Shown piece by piece: positions 10,806 through 21,619 of a DNA stretch of 64,000 nt (position 1 is the first letter of the stretch; every line of letters starts with the position of its first letter). The notes under the pieces are model-generated. The model worked only from the letters and a program-made list of their open reading frames with translations. It did not search any database and had not been told where the DNA came from. The translations under genes and the position numbers were made by a program. The stretch is from Mactra quadrangularis (lineage: Eukaryota; Mollusca; Bivalvia; Venerida; Mactridae), in contig CM046298.1 of assembly GCA_025267735.1 (NCBI GenBank), positions 27,907,866-27,971,865 on the forward strand, read 5' to 3'.

Positions 10806-12849
10806 GAAATGCATTACTAATTGAGAATTAGTTAATTCTACTTTTATCAAATTTAGCTAAGAACGAGACCGCCCGACTCTTTCAGAAGAAAGTACTGATT
10901 GTTTTGTCTTTAATTGTAACTGGACATTCGCGGAGTACAAACTGTTTCCGTAGTTACTTTTTTAAAACAAATTGTTCTGAACTCTATGAAGGTGATTTTA
11001 CAGTTCTCTGATGAATGGTCACGTGCCGCAGCGATGCGCATACTCGGATATTATTATAATGGACTAACATCAAAGGATTATTGACATTATTTCCGAACCA
11101 GAAAGTCAATGTTCAATTGCGTCAATTTTAATCCTTTACTATGGATTTCCTTTCAATGTCGTTTCATTATTATCACATCCATTTATCAGTTTATAAAAAC
11201 ATTTTAAGTTATATTTTGATTTGGCCGACGACTATGGATCAATGTGTTGCAATATTATGATCAGCACCGACTGGTGGATTCTATTTCGGCGCCAAATCAA
11301 AGGCTTTTATATAAGGGTTATAGAAGTTGCCGCATGATAATGATTAGTGTCGGGTAGATTCTACATTTAGCGACAAACTATGTACATGTCATCAAGCTTT
11401 AATATTCCTCTTAAACAATCGTCCAGTCATATTTGCAAATACTCTGTTGAGGTTAAAATTATTTTAGAAGTGCTGTGTTTTGGGTAGCATTCTGAAATAG
11501 ATGATATTTGTTTATTTCGGTGTAAGATCGATTTTTATTTCACAAGTGAGCTAAGGATGCAATATTTTCACGAGTGGTATAGCCACAAGCATATGATAAA
11601 TATAATTATAAATCGTAGAAAGAAAGTAAATACTTCTTTCATTGTATATAATCATAATATAGTTTGTTATAAGCCTAGGTCACAAGCCTTTTTCAAAACT
11701 AAAATTCGTAGCCTTCTGATTATCATTCATCTAATTTCAAAACAGCGGATTTGGTTGCACCTTTCCAAGTGCAAGTCGTTGTATGCTTCCTTTGTCTTAT
11801 GAAAAGAATAAAACCCTCAACAAAAGATCACCAACTTCAAACTCGACCTTAAACTATGAGATACCATGTATAATATGCATGAGGCACATGACTCAGGAAT
11901 TGAATCCATACTTCAAAATTACAAACTTTTATTGAAAAGGTTTACACAGATTTTTATAGAAAATATTTGTACGATCTGACATATCCGCCCATTTCTAACA
12001 CCGTAGATCATATTTCATACTCTCTTAAACTTAACACCTTCTCAATTTTTGAAACTTAATTTAGTAAAAATTTGAGAACATTGGTGCCTTCAGTGAATAG
12101 CTTTAATTCTACATCAATTTTTAAGGTCAATTACAAATAGTTTAACTCATGGGTATTTTTACTCATTGAATCCGTTCATCAGTTCATCAAAAAATCTCCG
12201 AGTCAACATTTATATTTCAAGTTCATTTCCGTTCTAATAATCGTAATCATTGAATTAAATTTATAAAAATACTTAATCGCTTTCAAATAGACGTTTTTCG
12301 GGATATAATAACCTGAATACCGAAATATTTACATAAGCTTAACAAATTCATATAACATACAAAAACTAGTCCGCATTCAAGACGAGTATTTTTATACACT
12401 CAATATTTTGAGTGGAACTGTCGCTGGGCAGATGTCTTTATTTGTTTAAGGAGAAGAGGTGTGCAAGGCACCCGCCACTCATTACATAATGGGGTTATAA
12501 TGAACTTTAATTAGATCATAAAATAAGTCCTAATATTTGTTCGGAGAGAATATTTACGACTATAAACTTCTCAAGATGAAGTAGCTGAATAAATCACAGC
12601 CAGATTTTATATTTCATATAAATACAGTTGGCACTTGAAAGAAACGATACATGAGCAATAAATGATTACTTTGTATCAATAGCAACGATTTGGAATGTAA
12701 CAATAATATTCAAGATTATAGTTTGGGGAATCATGTGACCTAAATGGTTCCTAACATGACAAAAATGACGACCAAATCAACAAATATAGATGAAAAAGAC
12801 GAGGTAAATGACATTTATATGTAACCGATTTTATCAGACCTAGTGCTAT
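10806..12849. other. No feature recognised
   Basis: About 2 kb without a supported gene or repeat. The ORF at 11557-11802 has no recognisable domain. Confidence 0.45.
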
Positions 12850-12965
12850 CTAAGCAGCACACAATTCTCTTTCTAGCGGTTGTTCTCCCAAACCAACAAC
12901 AGTTCTAGTTTTCCAGATTACCTCAAGGTTTTGAACAAGTCGAGAGATTTTTGGTTTTTTTTGGA
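12850..12965 (+). repeat. R2 dispersed repeat, copy 1
   Basis: AGCAGCACACAATTCTCTTT followed by CTAGCGG, TTCTCCCAA and TCTCGAC-like words matches a segment at 34216-34350. Identity by eye is about 75-80% over roughly 110 bp. It lies just upstream of an R1 MITE. Confidence 0.6.
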
Positions 12966-13049
12966 CTGAGAAACTATGTTTTGGCTCCTGGAAGAATTTG
13001 ACGAAAACAAATAACAAGATTGTGTACATTCTGGAGATCACGTGCCTTT

Positions 13050-13394
13050 AAAGGTTCATAGATTTGCTTAAGATTTTTCAATATTTTCAAAGTACCATTC
13101 AGTGTCTGTAATTGTGTCGAAAAATTAAGTCTTAATATTTTAGGACAAACTGACCTACATATTGCAAGAAATATTCAATAAAAGTCACAAAAATGCACTA
13201 TTTTTTTCTATACCGTGACATACGGGGTAGAGTTTTACTACTTGAAACACCATCACTTCTACTTCTATGTCAATTTGCACTAAAATTGTCATAATCAAAT
13301 GACTAGTTAACAGGTTAAAAATTGTTTCCAAACAATTTTTATAGATTAAAAAAAAGATGACGTTGAAGTTGTAATCTGTGAATGAGTACCTTTA
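13050..13394 (+). mobile_element. R1 MITE, copy 3
   Basis: It begins TTTAAAGGTTCATAGATTTG and ends AATCTGTGAATGAGTACCTTTAAA-type sequence, with the R1 interior between. It is the most diverged copy, but both inverted ends are recognisable. Confidence 0.82.
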
Positions 13395-14014
13395 AACCGT
13401 GTCATTGGTGTACAGAAATATGCCAAATTTTGATATGATAATTTGACGCCACGTGACAATCGAGGCGATAACATTATCATTTTGCATATTGTATTTGAAA
13501 TTATATTAATGAATATCAAAAAGCATACATGAGCAGCAAGAATTTAGTTTAATCTAAAATATCTTTTACACAAAAGCTTACAGAAAGTGGGCTGACACGT
13601 CATTTAGAATTTTGTAAAATTATGAAAAATTGTTTTTTCTTTCTAGTACCAATACAGGAAACGTCTTTTGTTAACATTTTAATAGAATTTTATTTATATT
13701 TATGGTATATAATGTTACATAATGATAGGAATATGAAATTTAAATATAGTATTTCATTTTAACATATAATTGCATTTATAAAATGCATGTCATGTCCATA
13801 ATAAATGATTCGGTATATCTCTGTATTATGTCCGCTCACTTCATCCACGGTTCTTTTATTCAGCGAGGATTTGTGTCATTTATCACTTCTTGTCTGACAC
13901 GCGTTGTATATGAGACGTACAATTAGTCAAAGAGTATCAAAGAGTTTATTTCAATCAAAATAGGTTACATTCAGTCAATATAGTGGTTATGCATTAAGTT
14001 AGAAATGCTGGGTT
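13395..14014. other. No feature recognised
   Basis: AT-rich sequence without supported content. Confidence 0.45.
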
Positions 14015-14372
14015 TTTTTTTGTTTAACGCCGTAGCCACACATTGTATAGGTCATTTAATGGCGTCCAGTGCACCTAAGCTAGCTTTCCTGGACTCTTGT
14101 CTATAACCAGTACTCACCTACCCTTCCACAAGGCTGGAAACTTCACATATAACTTATTAATGGAAGAAAATTGACATTATTGTCAAATTTTCATGGAAGG
14201 GTATAACCTTCCCGGGTGGGATTTGAACCCGATACGGACACCTTTGGGACACGACTTTCCAAATCCCGGCACGCTACCAACTGAGCTACCGGTCCAGGAA
14301 GGCTAGGTTAGGTGCGCTGGACGCTGTAAAATGACCTAAATTGTGTTGACACGGCGTTAAATACAATAAAAA
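14015..14372 (-). repeat. SINE S1 with an inverted second tail
   Basis: From 14015 to about 14297 the minus strand reads a complete S1 SINE: head with GGTAGC-type A box and GGGTTCAAATCCC-type B box, body, and GTTTAACGCCG-type tail. Directly abutting the head, 14292-14370 reads an S1 tail on the plus strand (GGTCCAGGAAGGCTAGGTTA to GTGTTGACACGGCGTTAAA). The unit therefore has S1 tails at both ends in opposite orientation. Confidence 0.8.
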
Positions 14373-15743
14373 GTGTTTCAGGGTTGTTTCCCGCGTGTCT
14401 CAGTGTAGGCACCTATGAGTTAAGCCACGTGACAAGAGCAAGGCACGCGCACTTTGTTGACAAGCTGATAGCGTCGTTTACCTTTGGTTAAACTATCTTA
14501 AAAAATTTCAAAGAGAAAGACTCGACATGCCGTACGTCTTTTATATCAAAACAACGATAACTGAAATAAAAAAAAATGTTTTTAATCGATTTTTTCAGTC
14601 TGTTTGTGCAATACAAAGAATTATTCATTAAATGATAAAATGACGAGTGTGATAAAAACATCACTTTCAAATTACATTCCTAATATTATACCTGATATTA
14701 AACAATTTATGGAAAAAAAGAAATAGAAATAGACACACTCGTCATGTTTAAAACACGACTTCGATATCAATCTATAAATTGAAGAATAGAAATAAAATAT
14801 AGTTTAATTATACACCGTAAAATTTTAAATTATATTGATTTTTATCATTTGAAATAAAACGAATTTGCAATGAAATCAAACTGATGGAGAAACTCTTCAC
14901 CTCTTCAAAAGAAGATAGGAATAGCACATTACTTGAAAGTATCTAATTTAGGTTTCAGATCAAATAATATATTTCTAACGAATTCTATTATTCAGATATA
15001 GATTTGGTAGAAAGATTAAAAATTAATCATTTTTTATTACAAGTTCTCGTTTGAAATCTCGTGAGAGAAGACAGGGACGTGATTATAATGAGCTGTTTTA
15101 TTCTATCTTCATCTTGATAGGAAAATGTCACGTGACCATGTTAGTTAGGATACAGGTTGTGATATTTTGAGATCGGACGCTGATCCCATCCTTAAGCCGT
15201 TCTTGACAGATGAATGACAAAAAATATCTAAGACTTCGTTTTTAGTGATAGTAAATAGCGATTACTATTTTGCTAGTCGAGTATTTTCTTAACTGGTTTC
15301 TGTAGTCTTCAACTACATATGTATACCTACACAGTCTACGACACTAGGATATAAAAGTGGTTGCCCGAACAGGTCATTTTTGCAGCTAGCACTATATATC
15401 TTGTTTGTAGAAATTTGGTTGCCCAAAAGAAATTTTTGGTTGCCCAAACTAGAAATTGGTTGTGCCGGGCAACTGAACACCCACTAATTTCGTACACTGT
15501 GGCCAACATAATTAATTGTACTTGTGATTGTTTTTCTCTGTAACTTTGCCACTGTCCATTCAAAGGCGAACACCCGTTGGGTTCTTGTTTCCGCAAGTTG
15601 TTTGTGAAGTCCCTTTTATAGCAAATGTTTAAAAATCTAAAATTTACGTTTTGACTATATGGAAGGTCCGTGTTTTGTACTGTTGCTGTCCCTGATATGT
15701 TTTCAGACTCACTTTACAAATCAAATAAAATGGCATCCTTCAA
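14373..15743. other. No gene; short TTGGTTGCCCAAA repeats
   Basis: No supported gene. At about 15410-15470 the motif TTGGTTGCCCAAA occurs in a few nearby copies, giving open frames on both strands that are not convincing genes. Confidence 0.45.
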
Positions 15744-15780
15744 TCATGTCTGATTATGGATCTGCGCCATGGTAGTTGAT

Positions 15781-16177
15781 CACTCTCCGTAAACAGATAT
15801 CCTGTAGAGCGTTGTCGTACAGGATCTCTACTTTCTCCGTTGAAGGTCACGTCGAGATGAACTTTGTGCCGACCAATCAATGCGTAGCTTTCATCTAGAC
15901 GAAAACACTAATAAACACATTTTGATTTCGTAATTTCTATTTTTAGACCAAGTTTGCATGCTTATTTAACAGCAGTATTATTCACAGTCTGTGATTGGGC
16001 GGCTCATTTCAAATTGCGTGACGTAGACGATGTAAACAAGTAACGTATCATAACAATTTCGTCATGAATATTATGATGAGAAAAGGTCACCTGAACGTGG
16101 CCTTCGTTTTGAAAAGGCCAGATCTAAATTAGCGAGTATGCGAGTGTAACATTTTAGATCGGGTTTTAATCAGATTG
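15781..16177 (+). mobile_element. 397-bp MULE-like MITE, copy 1, with 10-bp TSD
   Basis: It starts CACTCTCCGTAAACAG and ends TTAATCAGATTG, with short inverted ends of the CAATCTC/CAGATTG type. It is flanked by GGTAGTTGAT on both sides (15771-15780 and 16178-16187). Removing it and one flank repeat restores the LINE reading frame, which proves it is an insertion. Related copies lie at 49254-49647 and split at 56883-60755, also with 9-10 bp repeats. A 9-10 bp TSD suggests a Mutator-like element; no transposase is present. Confidence 0.9.
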
Positions 16178-16552
16178 GGTAGTTGATGTACTTCTGATGC
16201 AGCGTCGGGTGTGGGAGTGTAGTACTATTCTGTAACGACAATTGCGGCCACATTTTCTGCAGGAGAAGTGATGGTCAATATCAGATGTAGAAGCATTTCT
16301 GATCTTTCGTTGAACTCTCTTTAGTTTGTTGGCAATGTGAAGATTTTCTTCACCTCTATGCAGTGCGCTGTGTAGGCCTATTGTGTGCCGCCATGCTGGA
16401 CGATTTTTGGCAAGTTCCGCCCAATTGTTTGTGTTCATATCGAGCGACTTCATACCTCCCAGACAAACGTCTCTGAAACGCAGCTGAGGGCGCTCCTGAG
16501 CTCTCTTACCAGAAGCAAGTTCCCCATATAAGAGGTCCTTGGGAATTCTCCC

Positions 16553-16632
16553 GGATGCCGGATAGCTCAGATGGGAGAGCAATATTCTTATAAGCAAGGG
16601 GTCGTCCGGGGTTCGAGTCCCTGTCAGGCTGC
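16553..16632 (+). repeat. tRNA-like SINE head joined to LINE tail
   Basis: The sequence has a GCCGGATAGCTCAGATGGGA A-box region, an anticodon-like TTATAA loop and a GGGGTTCGAGTCCC T-arm. It could fold into most of a cloverleaf, with one mismatch in the acceptor stem. It directly abuts the 5'-truncated LINE ORF, which reads the other way. It may be a SINE head or a tRNA pseudogene; a working tRNA is unlikely. Confidence 0.6.
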
Positions 16633-16645
16633 ATACTTTTCTCAC

Positions 16646-19600
16646 CCTGTCTAATTTGCTTCAAGAAGGATTGCATATTGACATAGGTTTAGCAAGACTC
16701 AAATATTGGTTAAATGAATGGCTAGGAGATGTGGACAAGATTAATGGCAACATTAATGACAACATCAGACACGTGATCATTATAGCCGTATTAATGTAGT
16801 AGTTAGAATGATTAATATAGGACAATTGTACAATTCTCCCAAACTGTTCATTCTAATAATAGCAGTGCTATTAATAATATTAAATACCACACGTTAGTAA
16901 GACCGACATAGGACAATGGCAAACACCAACATCATTTTCCATTCTGACTGTACCAAGTTAGCAATGATTATAAACTGTCCCCTATTCATCTTATATCCAA
17001 AACCTTGGTGCAAGGGACACATCAGAGCTGATTGATAGAAACCGTCCCCTGCGATTTATTGTTTGTTTAAAGGGCGTCATTAACTTTAAAGACTTTCTGT
17101 ACTAAATAAAAACACAATAAACTGACATTGGTCACAATGAGAGATGCATCATTTTAAGTTCTCATTCTTTGCCGCTCATTGACAAGGTGACCAAGTCTAC
17201 CGCACACACGATGCAAGCACAATATTGCAGCCCATGATAATACAATGAATTTTATTGTAAGCGCCCTTTGATCTATTCTAGTGTTTAAATCACAGTCTTC
17301 TATTGCGGACAGTGGCCATCTTTGGTCAAATGTCAGTAAATGAATGTCCTGTATTATTAAGAGAGGTGTAAAACCTTTCACTAAGGATGGTACTTAACTG
17401 TATGATGGATTTATGGCAACCAATCTAATTTATTTTAAACGATTTTTATCAGATGGTTCTGTCTGTCCACTGTTGTTAGAAAGTGATTTCGTGTCTTTTA
17501 TAAAACATACTGTATTGTATGGTCCATACATTTAGATTGGCAGACTCTGACTTTTGTGATATTGTACTATTGACTAATGGCGACATCTGCATGTTAAATA
17601 GTGAAAAACAAACGTATAAAAACTTTAATAACATCCAATGCTATTAATTTTGTTCTCATTGAGTTAAACACTCTTAATTATTGTCACGAAATGGACATTC
17701 ACATTAAAGCATATCCTAAGGTTGGGCTCGTGTTGTGTATGCCCTTGCGTGGGATAGCTTTTCTATTTATATATTTGAGTAAGTGGTCACTAATATTAAG
17801 TGATACCTGGATATCTCATAGAGTTTTAAATGAATTCCCCGTCATACAAAGCCATGCTTGAATAGACCATAAAAACATAGATATACGAGTATGTATCATG
17901 AATTAAAATGCAATCATAAAGGCTCTCACAGAATCTCATAAAAGTACATTAAATCTCAAATATTTGCAAAGAATCTCATGAATTTGTTTTGGTTTACACT
18001 TGTACCACGTGTTAGTAGCACTCCATTGTCTCTGATTTCTCGGTGCAAGTTGATTGTACATAATTATTATATATGTCCATTGATTATTATTCTTTTTACT
18101 TATCTAAGTTTTCACCAGTCCAAAATGTTTGAGACACAAATTAAAAAAAAAACTGTAAAAACTGTATAGTAAGTTAGACTCAGTCATTTATGTCCAAAGT
18201 CAAGCGTATGGTATGTCACACGTCAAACATACGGTCAGGACGACATTGTCATTTATAAAATACATTTTAACCAAATGATTCTTGGAACACTTAGGTTTAT
18301 TTTGAACCTATCTGACAAACTACTTGAACATAACTTCAGTTTGGATGACACTGTTAGTAAAAAAAAAGTTTTGACAGTTTTGAAAAGGCTATTATAGCCA
18401 GCCTTACCTAATCTAAGACGCGTGTGTAAGGAGCGACTATATACAAAGTACAGATATGATGCTATAGGCATAAAAATAATAGACATGTGTTCTTGTTTAA
18501 GTGAATGAGCATTAAAAAAGCCTATTCATAAATCGCGTCAGAAATATCAAGAATTTTGAAATAAGCCTTAAAGTCAAGCCATCTGCATATTGATAAAATT
18601 GAAAGCCTCTTTAAATAGAATCCAATCCGTTTTAAATAAACTAAAAGCCATAAACGCTCGCTAAGATTTATAATTCATTATTTCCGCCAATAAAATAAAG
18701 TCATATGCTAAATTTGAAGTGCTCTTCAATAGCGGAGTCGATAAAGGTGCATTCAAAATACGCGCCATTTTTGGACATACATCGACAGGTTTTAATTTCC
18801 ATGCTGATTAATATTCAATCAAGTTTTTGGTGACAGTATGACACTAAGTTAATGATTTTCTTTTATCGTTATCAAAAGATAAAAGCCAGTGAAGTATCTG
18901 TTAGGTTTAAAGGTTATCTTTCAGCTCGCTTGGATACAGAACTCATGTGGTTATCACGCTTACATGAGGAAATAACTAACTGATAACAATCTGACGTCAT
19001 CTAATTTATGCAATCATGAATTTTAATTGATCAATTTTATTGATAGTCTTGTCTGAAATTATCTATTTCAAATGCCAGAAATTGTGAAACAGACAACGTC
19101 TGCAGTCGGTCGTAACCCGTAACAAGGACCCTATTAAAACATAATTACAGGGTCCATATTTATAATTTTCAAGTACATACATGTACAGTTTTGTTGTGTA
19201 TTTGGTCCTCATATATCTGAAAGCCAAAGATAAGCAGTAAAAATCAGAACATTTGAGCTCAGGATATCTCGAGAAAACATTAATTAAAATATAAAATAAA
19301 AATATTCCAATGCTTAGTCGGGTTTGTTTTCTCACACACATTGTACAAGTCTTGATATGCTTCTTTGAACTTTACTACAGTCAAGTCGCATTATCTCGAT
19401 AACGCTTACGTCGACTTTTCATTATCTCGATCGAAAATCAAAAGTCCCGACATTTACTTCTTCATCTAAATGAGAAATTTGTGCACATCTCCATTGTTTC
19501 ATTTACATCTTGTTAGTCCTTTCAAAAGACCTAATTAGGAACTCCAGTGTATGTGTTTTTCATTCTCGCACAGGCGGTACAAACACAGTATTGCTAAAAG

Positions 19601-20836
19601 CACGAAACACAGCTTTAACCATATTGTTCTCTGTGTGCATATTTTTTTTTGTAACGGTAAGAATGTTAGTATTGCATGAAATCCCCAAAATATTTGAATT
19701 CTAAATATAGTATATTCGTTCTGTCGACCTTTCGATAAAAATTGTTACATGTGCTGCATAATATAGGTAGTATAAGCGTATTTAAGAAATGTGTTTACCT
19801 TTTTAATATATGATGATCATGGAATGCTGTATCATTTATATCATACAAGTCAAATGATAAATTAACAAGTTATCATGAAATATTTACAAGTTAAGATATC
19901 AAAATAATTGTAATATTTCTGGGCATAGATCGTATCATAGTGAAGAAAATTACCATATATTTAAGGTATGCTATGGAAGCCGTGGTGAGCCACTTTTGAG
20001 TTTTGACTTAGGTAGAATTTTACTTTTCACTTCTAAATATCTATTATTCATTGACGATTTTTGCTTAAGCTAAGACCTACAAATGCTGTGTAAAGGGCAG
20101 CCCGACCCTACCTTACAAATCTCGCCGACCATAGAGTTTTTATACATTTACCTTCAGGTACATTGACAAGAAGATTATTCGTGAAAATCACGATTGGCTG
20201 CTAAAAAACTTGTAGGGGTACCATACTTTACTTTTTCAGACCGTTGTCCTAAACACAGGATGTTTCGGACCTTAAAAATTGTTCATCTTTTGCATGCCTC
20301 TTTTTATTCTCTTCTTCAAGATGGATGGCGGACAACAAGATTCGGTCGTTGGATAACATTCCCTAAATTTATCGTCTTGCCTTCGGTCATCCGTTATAAG
20401 CCAAAGGTAAATTAAGTCGGCACATAGTAGTGGCTCTCTATGGCATTCCTGTATAGACCTATGACTTCCATGTCACTGAAAAATTTAGAGTTTACTTTCG
20501 CTGACCGATGTAGGTGGAACCGGTGAGTAAATACTTTCTTATCCTGACGATTAGTCCTATTTGATAAGAGTTATCAGAAGTTATCAACGTTCTTAAGTCA
20601 AACATGACATTTAAGTGATTTATAGACATTTCTCTACCATAACTTGTAAACAATGACATTAACTATATAAAATGATAACATATTTAAATTATGAATCATC
20701 TGAGTTTTGTTTTAAAGACTATAAAGTTAATGGCTAAGAGTTTTTTTATTAATAGAATCAATATAAGACATATACGTATTATAACCCTTTCCTTTTTAAA
20801 CGTTTTAAGAGTAATTGGCTGTCAATGTAAAGTGGT
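16646..20836. other. 4.2 kb without a recognised feature
   Basis: Several ORFs of 60-92 aa occur (for example 17154-17381, 17601-17861 and 19063-19341), but none has a recognisable motif, signal peptide plus mature domain, or splice pattern. At about 19385-19455 the motif ATTATCTCGAT occurs twice. No transposon could be supported. Confidence 0.45.
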
Positions 20837-21098
20837 TCGAAACCGAGTAGATAGCGCAGTTGGTAGAGCGCCGGGATTTGGAATCTCGTGTCCTGAAAGG
20901 GGTACGGGTTAGAAGGTTATATACTTCCATGAAAATTTTCCTCCATTGATTAGGCAATATGCAGAAGTTTCCGGCCTTGTGGAAGGGTAGTTGTGTACTG
21001 GTTATAGACAAAGGTCCAGGAAAGCAAGGTAAGGTGCGCTGGACGCCGTAAATGACCTAAAATTGTGTTGACGTGGCATTAAACCCGATAAAAAATAA
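20837..21098 (+). repeat. SINE family S1, full-length copy
   Basis: The head has a GATAGCGCAGTTGGTAGAGC A box and a GGTACGGGTTAGAAGG decayed B box. It is followed by the S1 body (TCCATGAAAATTTTCCTCC, GCAGAAGTTTCCGGCCTTGT), GGTTATAGACAAAGGTCCAG, GGTGCGCTGGACGCCGTAAA and a GTGTTGACGTGGCATTAAAC tail ending in an A-rich run. It shows the complete layout of the family, about 260 bp. The mutated B box suggests an old copy. Confidence 0.85.
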
Positions 21099-21318
21099 AT
21101 AAAGTGATTCACGTAATTTGTCCTGTATCAACGATTTTTTGGGTCAAACTCACTTTTTGGTACATTTTTTACCAGTACTCAGTATTTAAGCAGAACTCAG
21201 TTGACACCTTCAGACGTTTGGACATGTACCGTATCAACTTGATTTGTTGTTCGTGTGTCGATTTTGACCACAGTTTGCGTTGGACCCCAAATTGTAGTGT
21301 AAAGTTAACCATGTTCTG

Positions 21319-21611
21319 CAGAGGCAGATCAAGGATATTTCTCTATATAGGGGTCAAACACTTTTCTAGAGAGTGGGAAAACTTTTTAACCACAACCTTC
21401 TTACACAATGTTTGCAGGATAACGCAACATATTCATAATAAAAACTACGTAACCATCAGATTAATGTTAAACACCAAGGCGAGCACGAGAAAATTGCTTC
21501 TTGCTACTTAAAAATGACTAACATTTAAAAAAAATACACTCATGGATGGGTACATTTTGGAATTTTCAGGGGGGGGGGTCAAGACTTTTCTGACCCCCAC
21601 TGGATCCGCCT
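21319..21611 (-). mobile_element. 293-bp hAT-type element with 8-bp TSD
   Basis: The element is flanked by ATGTTCTG on both sides (21311-21318 and 21612-21619). Its ends read CAGAGGCAGATCAAGG and CTGGATCCGCCT, an imperfect inverted pair, with a G-run near the right end. Its reverse complement matches the element at 25062-25366 along its length, with about 70% identity by eye. The 135-aa ORF over this region (21104-21511) is a read-through and not a gene. Confidence 0.82.
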
Positions 21612-21619
21612 ATGTTCTG

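Larger units (their letters stand above)
15744..16645 (-). pseudogene. LINE reverse-transcriptase ORF, C-terminal remnant
   Basis: The minus strand encodes the typical C-terminus of a non-LTR retrotransposon polyprotein. It has GRIPKDLLYGELASGKR, then LRFRDVC and a DMN-NNWAELA-NRPAWR-type block, then a zinc-binding-like FSCRKCGRNCRYRIVLHSH segment. This resembles the tail of RTE/Jockey-like polyproteins; the exact clade is uncertain. The reverse-transcriptase catalytic part is missing. The frame is interrupted at 16187 by a 397-bp MITE. On the far side of it (15780 down to a stop at 15744-15746) the same frame resumes for about a dozen codons, so the stop is the original one. Upstream, the ORF runs into a tRNA-like segment (16553-16632). 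The element is dead. Confidence 0.82.

Noticed and set aside
15336..15596. Overlapping ORFs of 86 aa (minus) and 60 aa (plus)
   Set aside because: Both arise from short TTGGTTGCCCAAA repeats; no homology, start context or splice support.
20837..20910. Possible tRNA gene
   Set aside because: It has an A box but a damaged B box, poor stem pairing and a SINE body attached; it belongs to family S1.
21104..21511. 135-aa plus-strand ORF
   Set aside because: It runs from a SINE tail into a TSD-bounded hAT-type element and has no domain.
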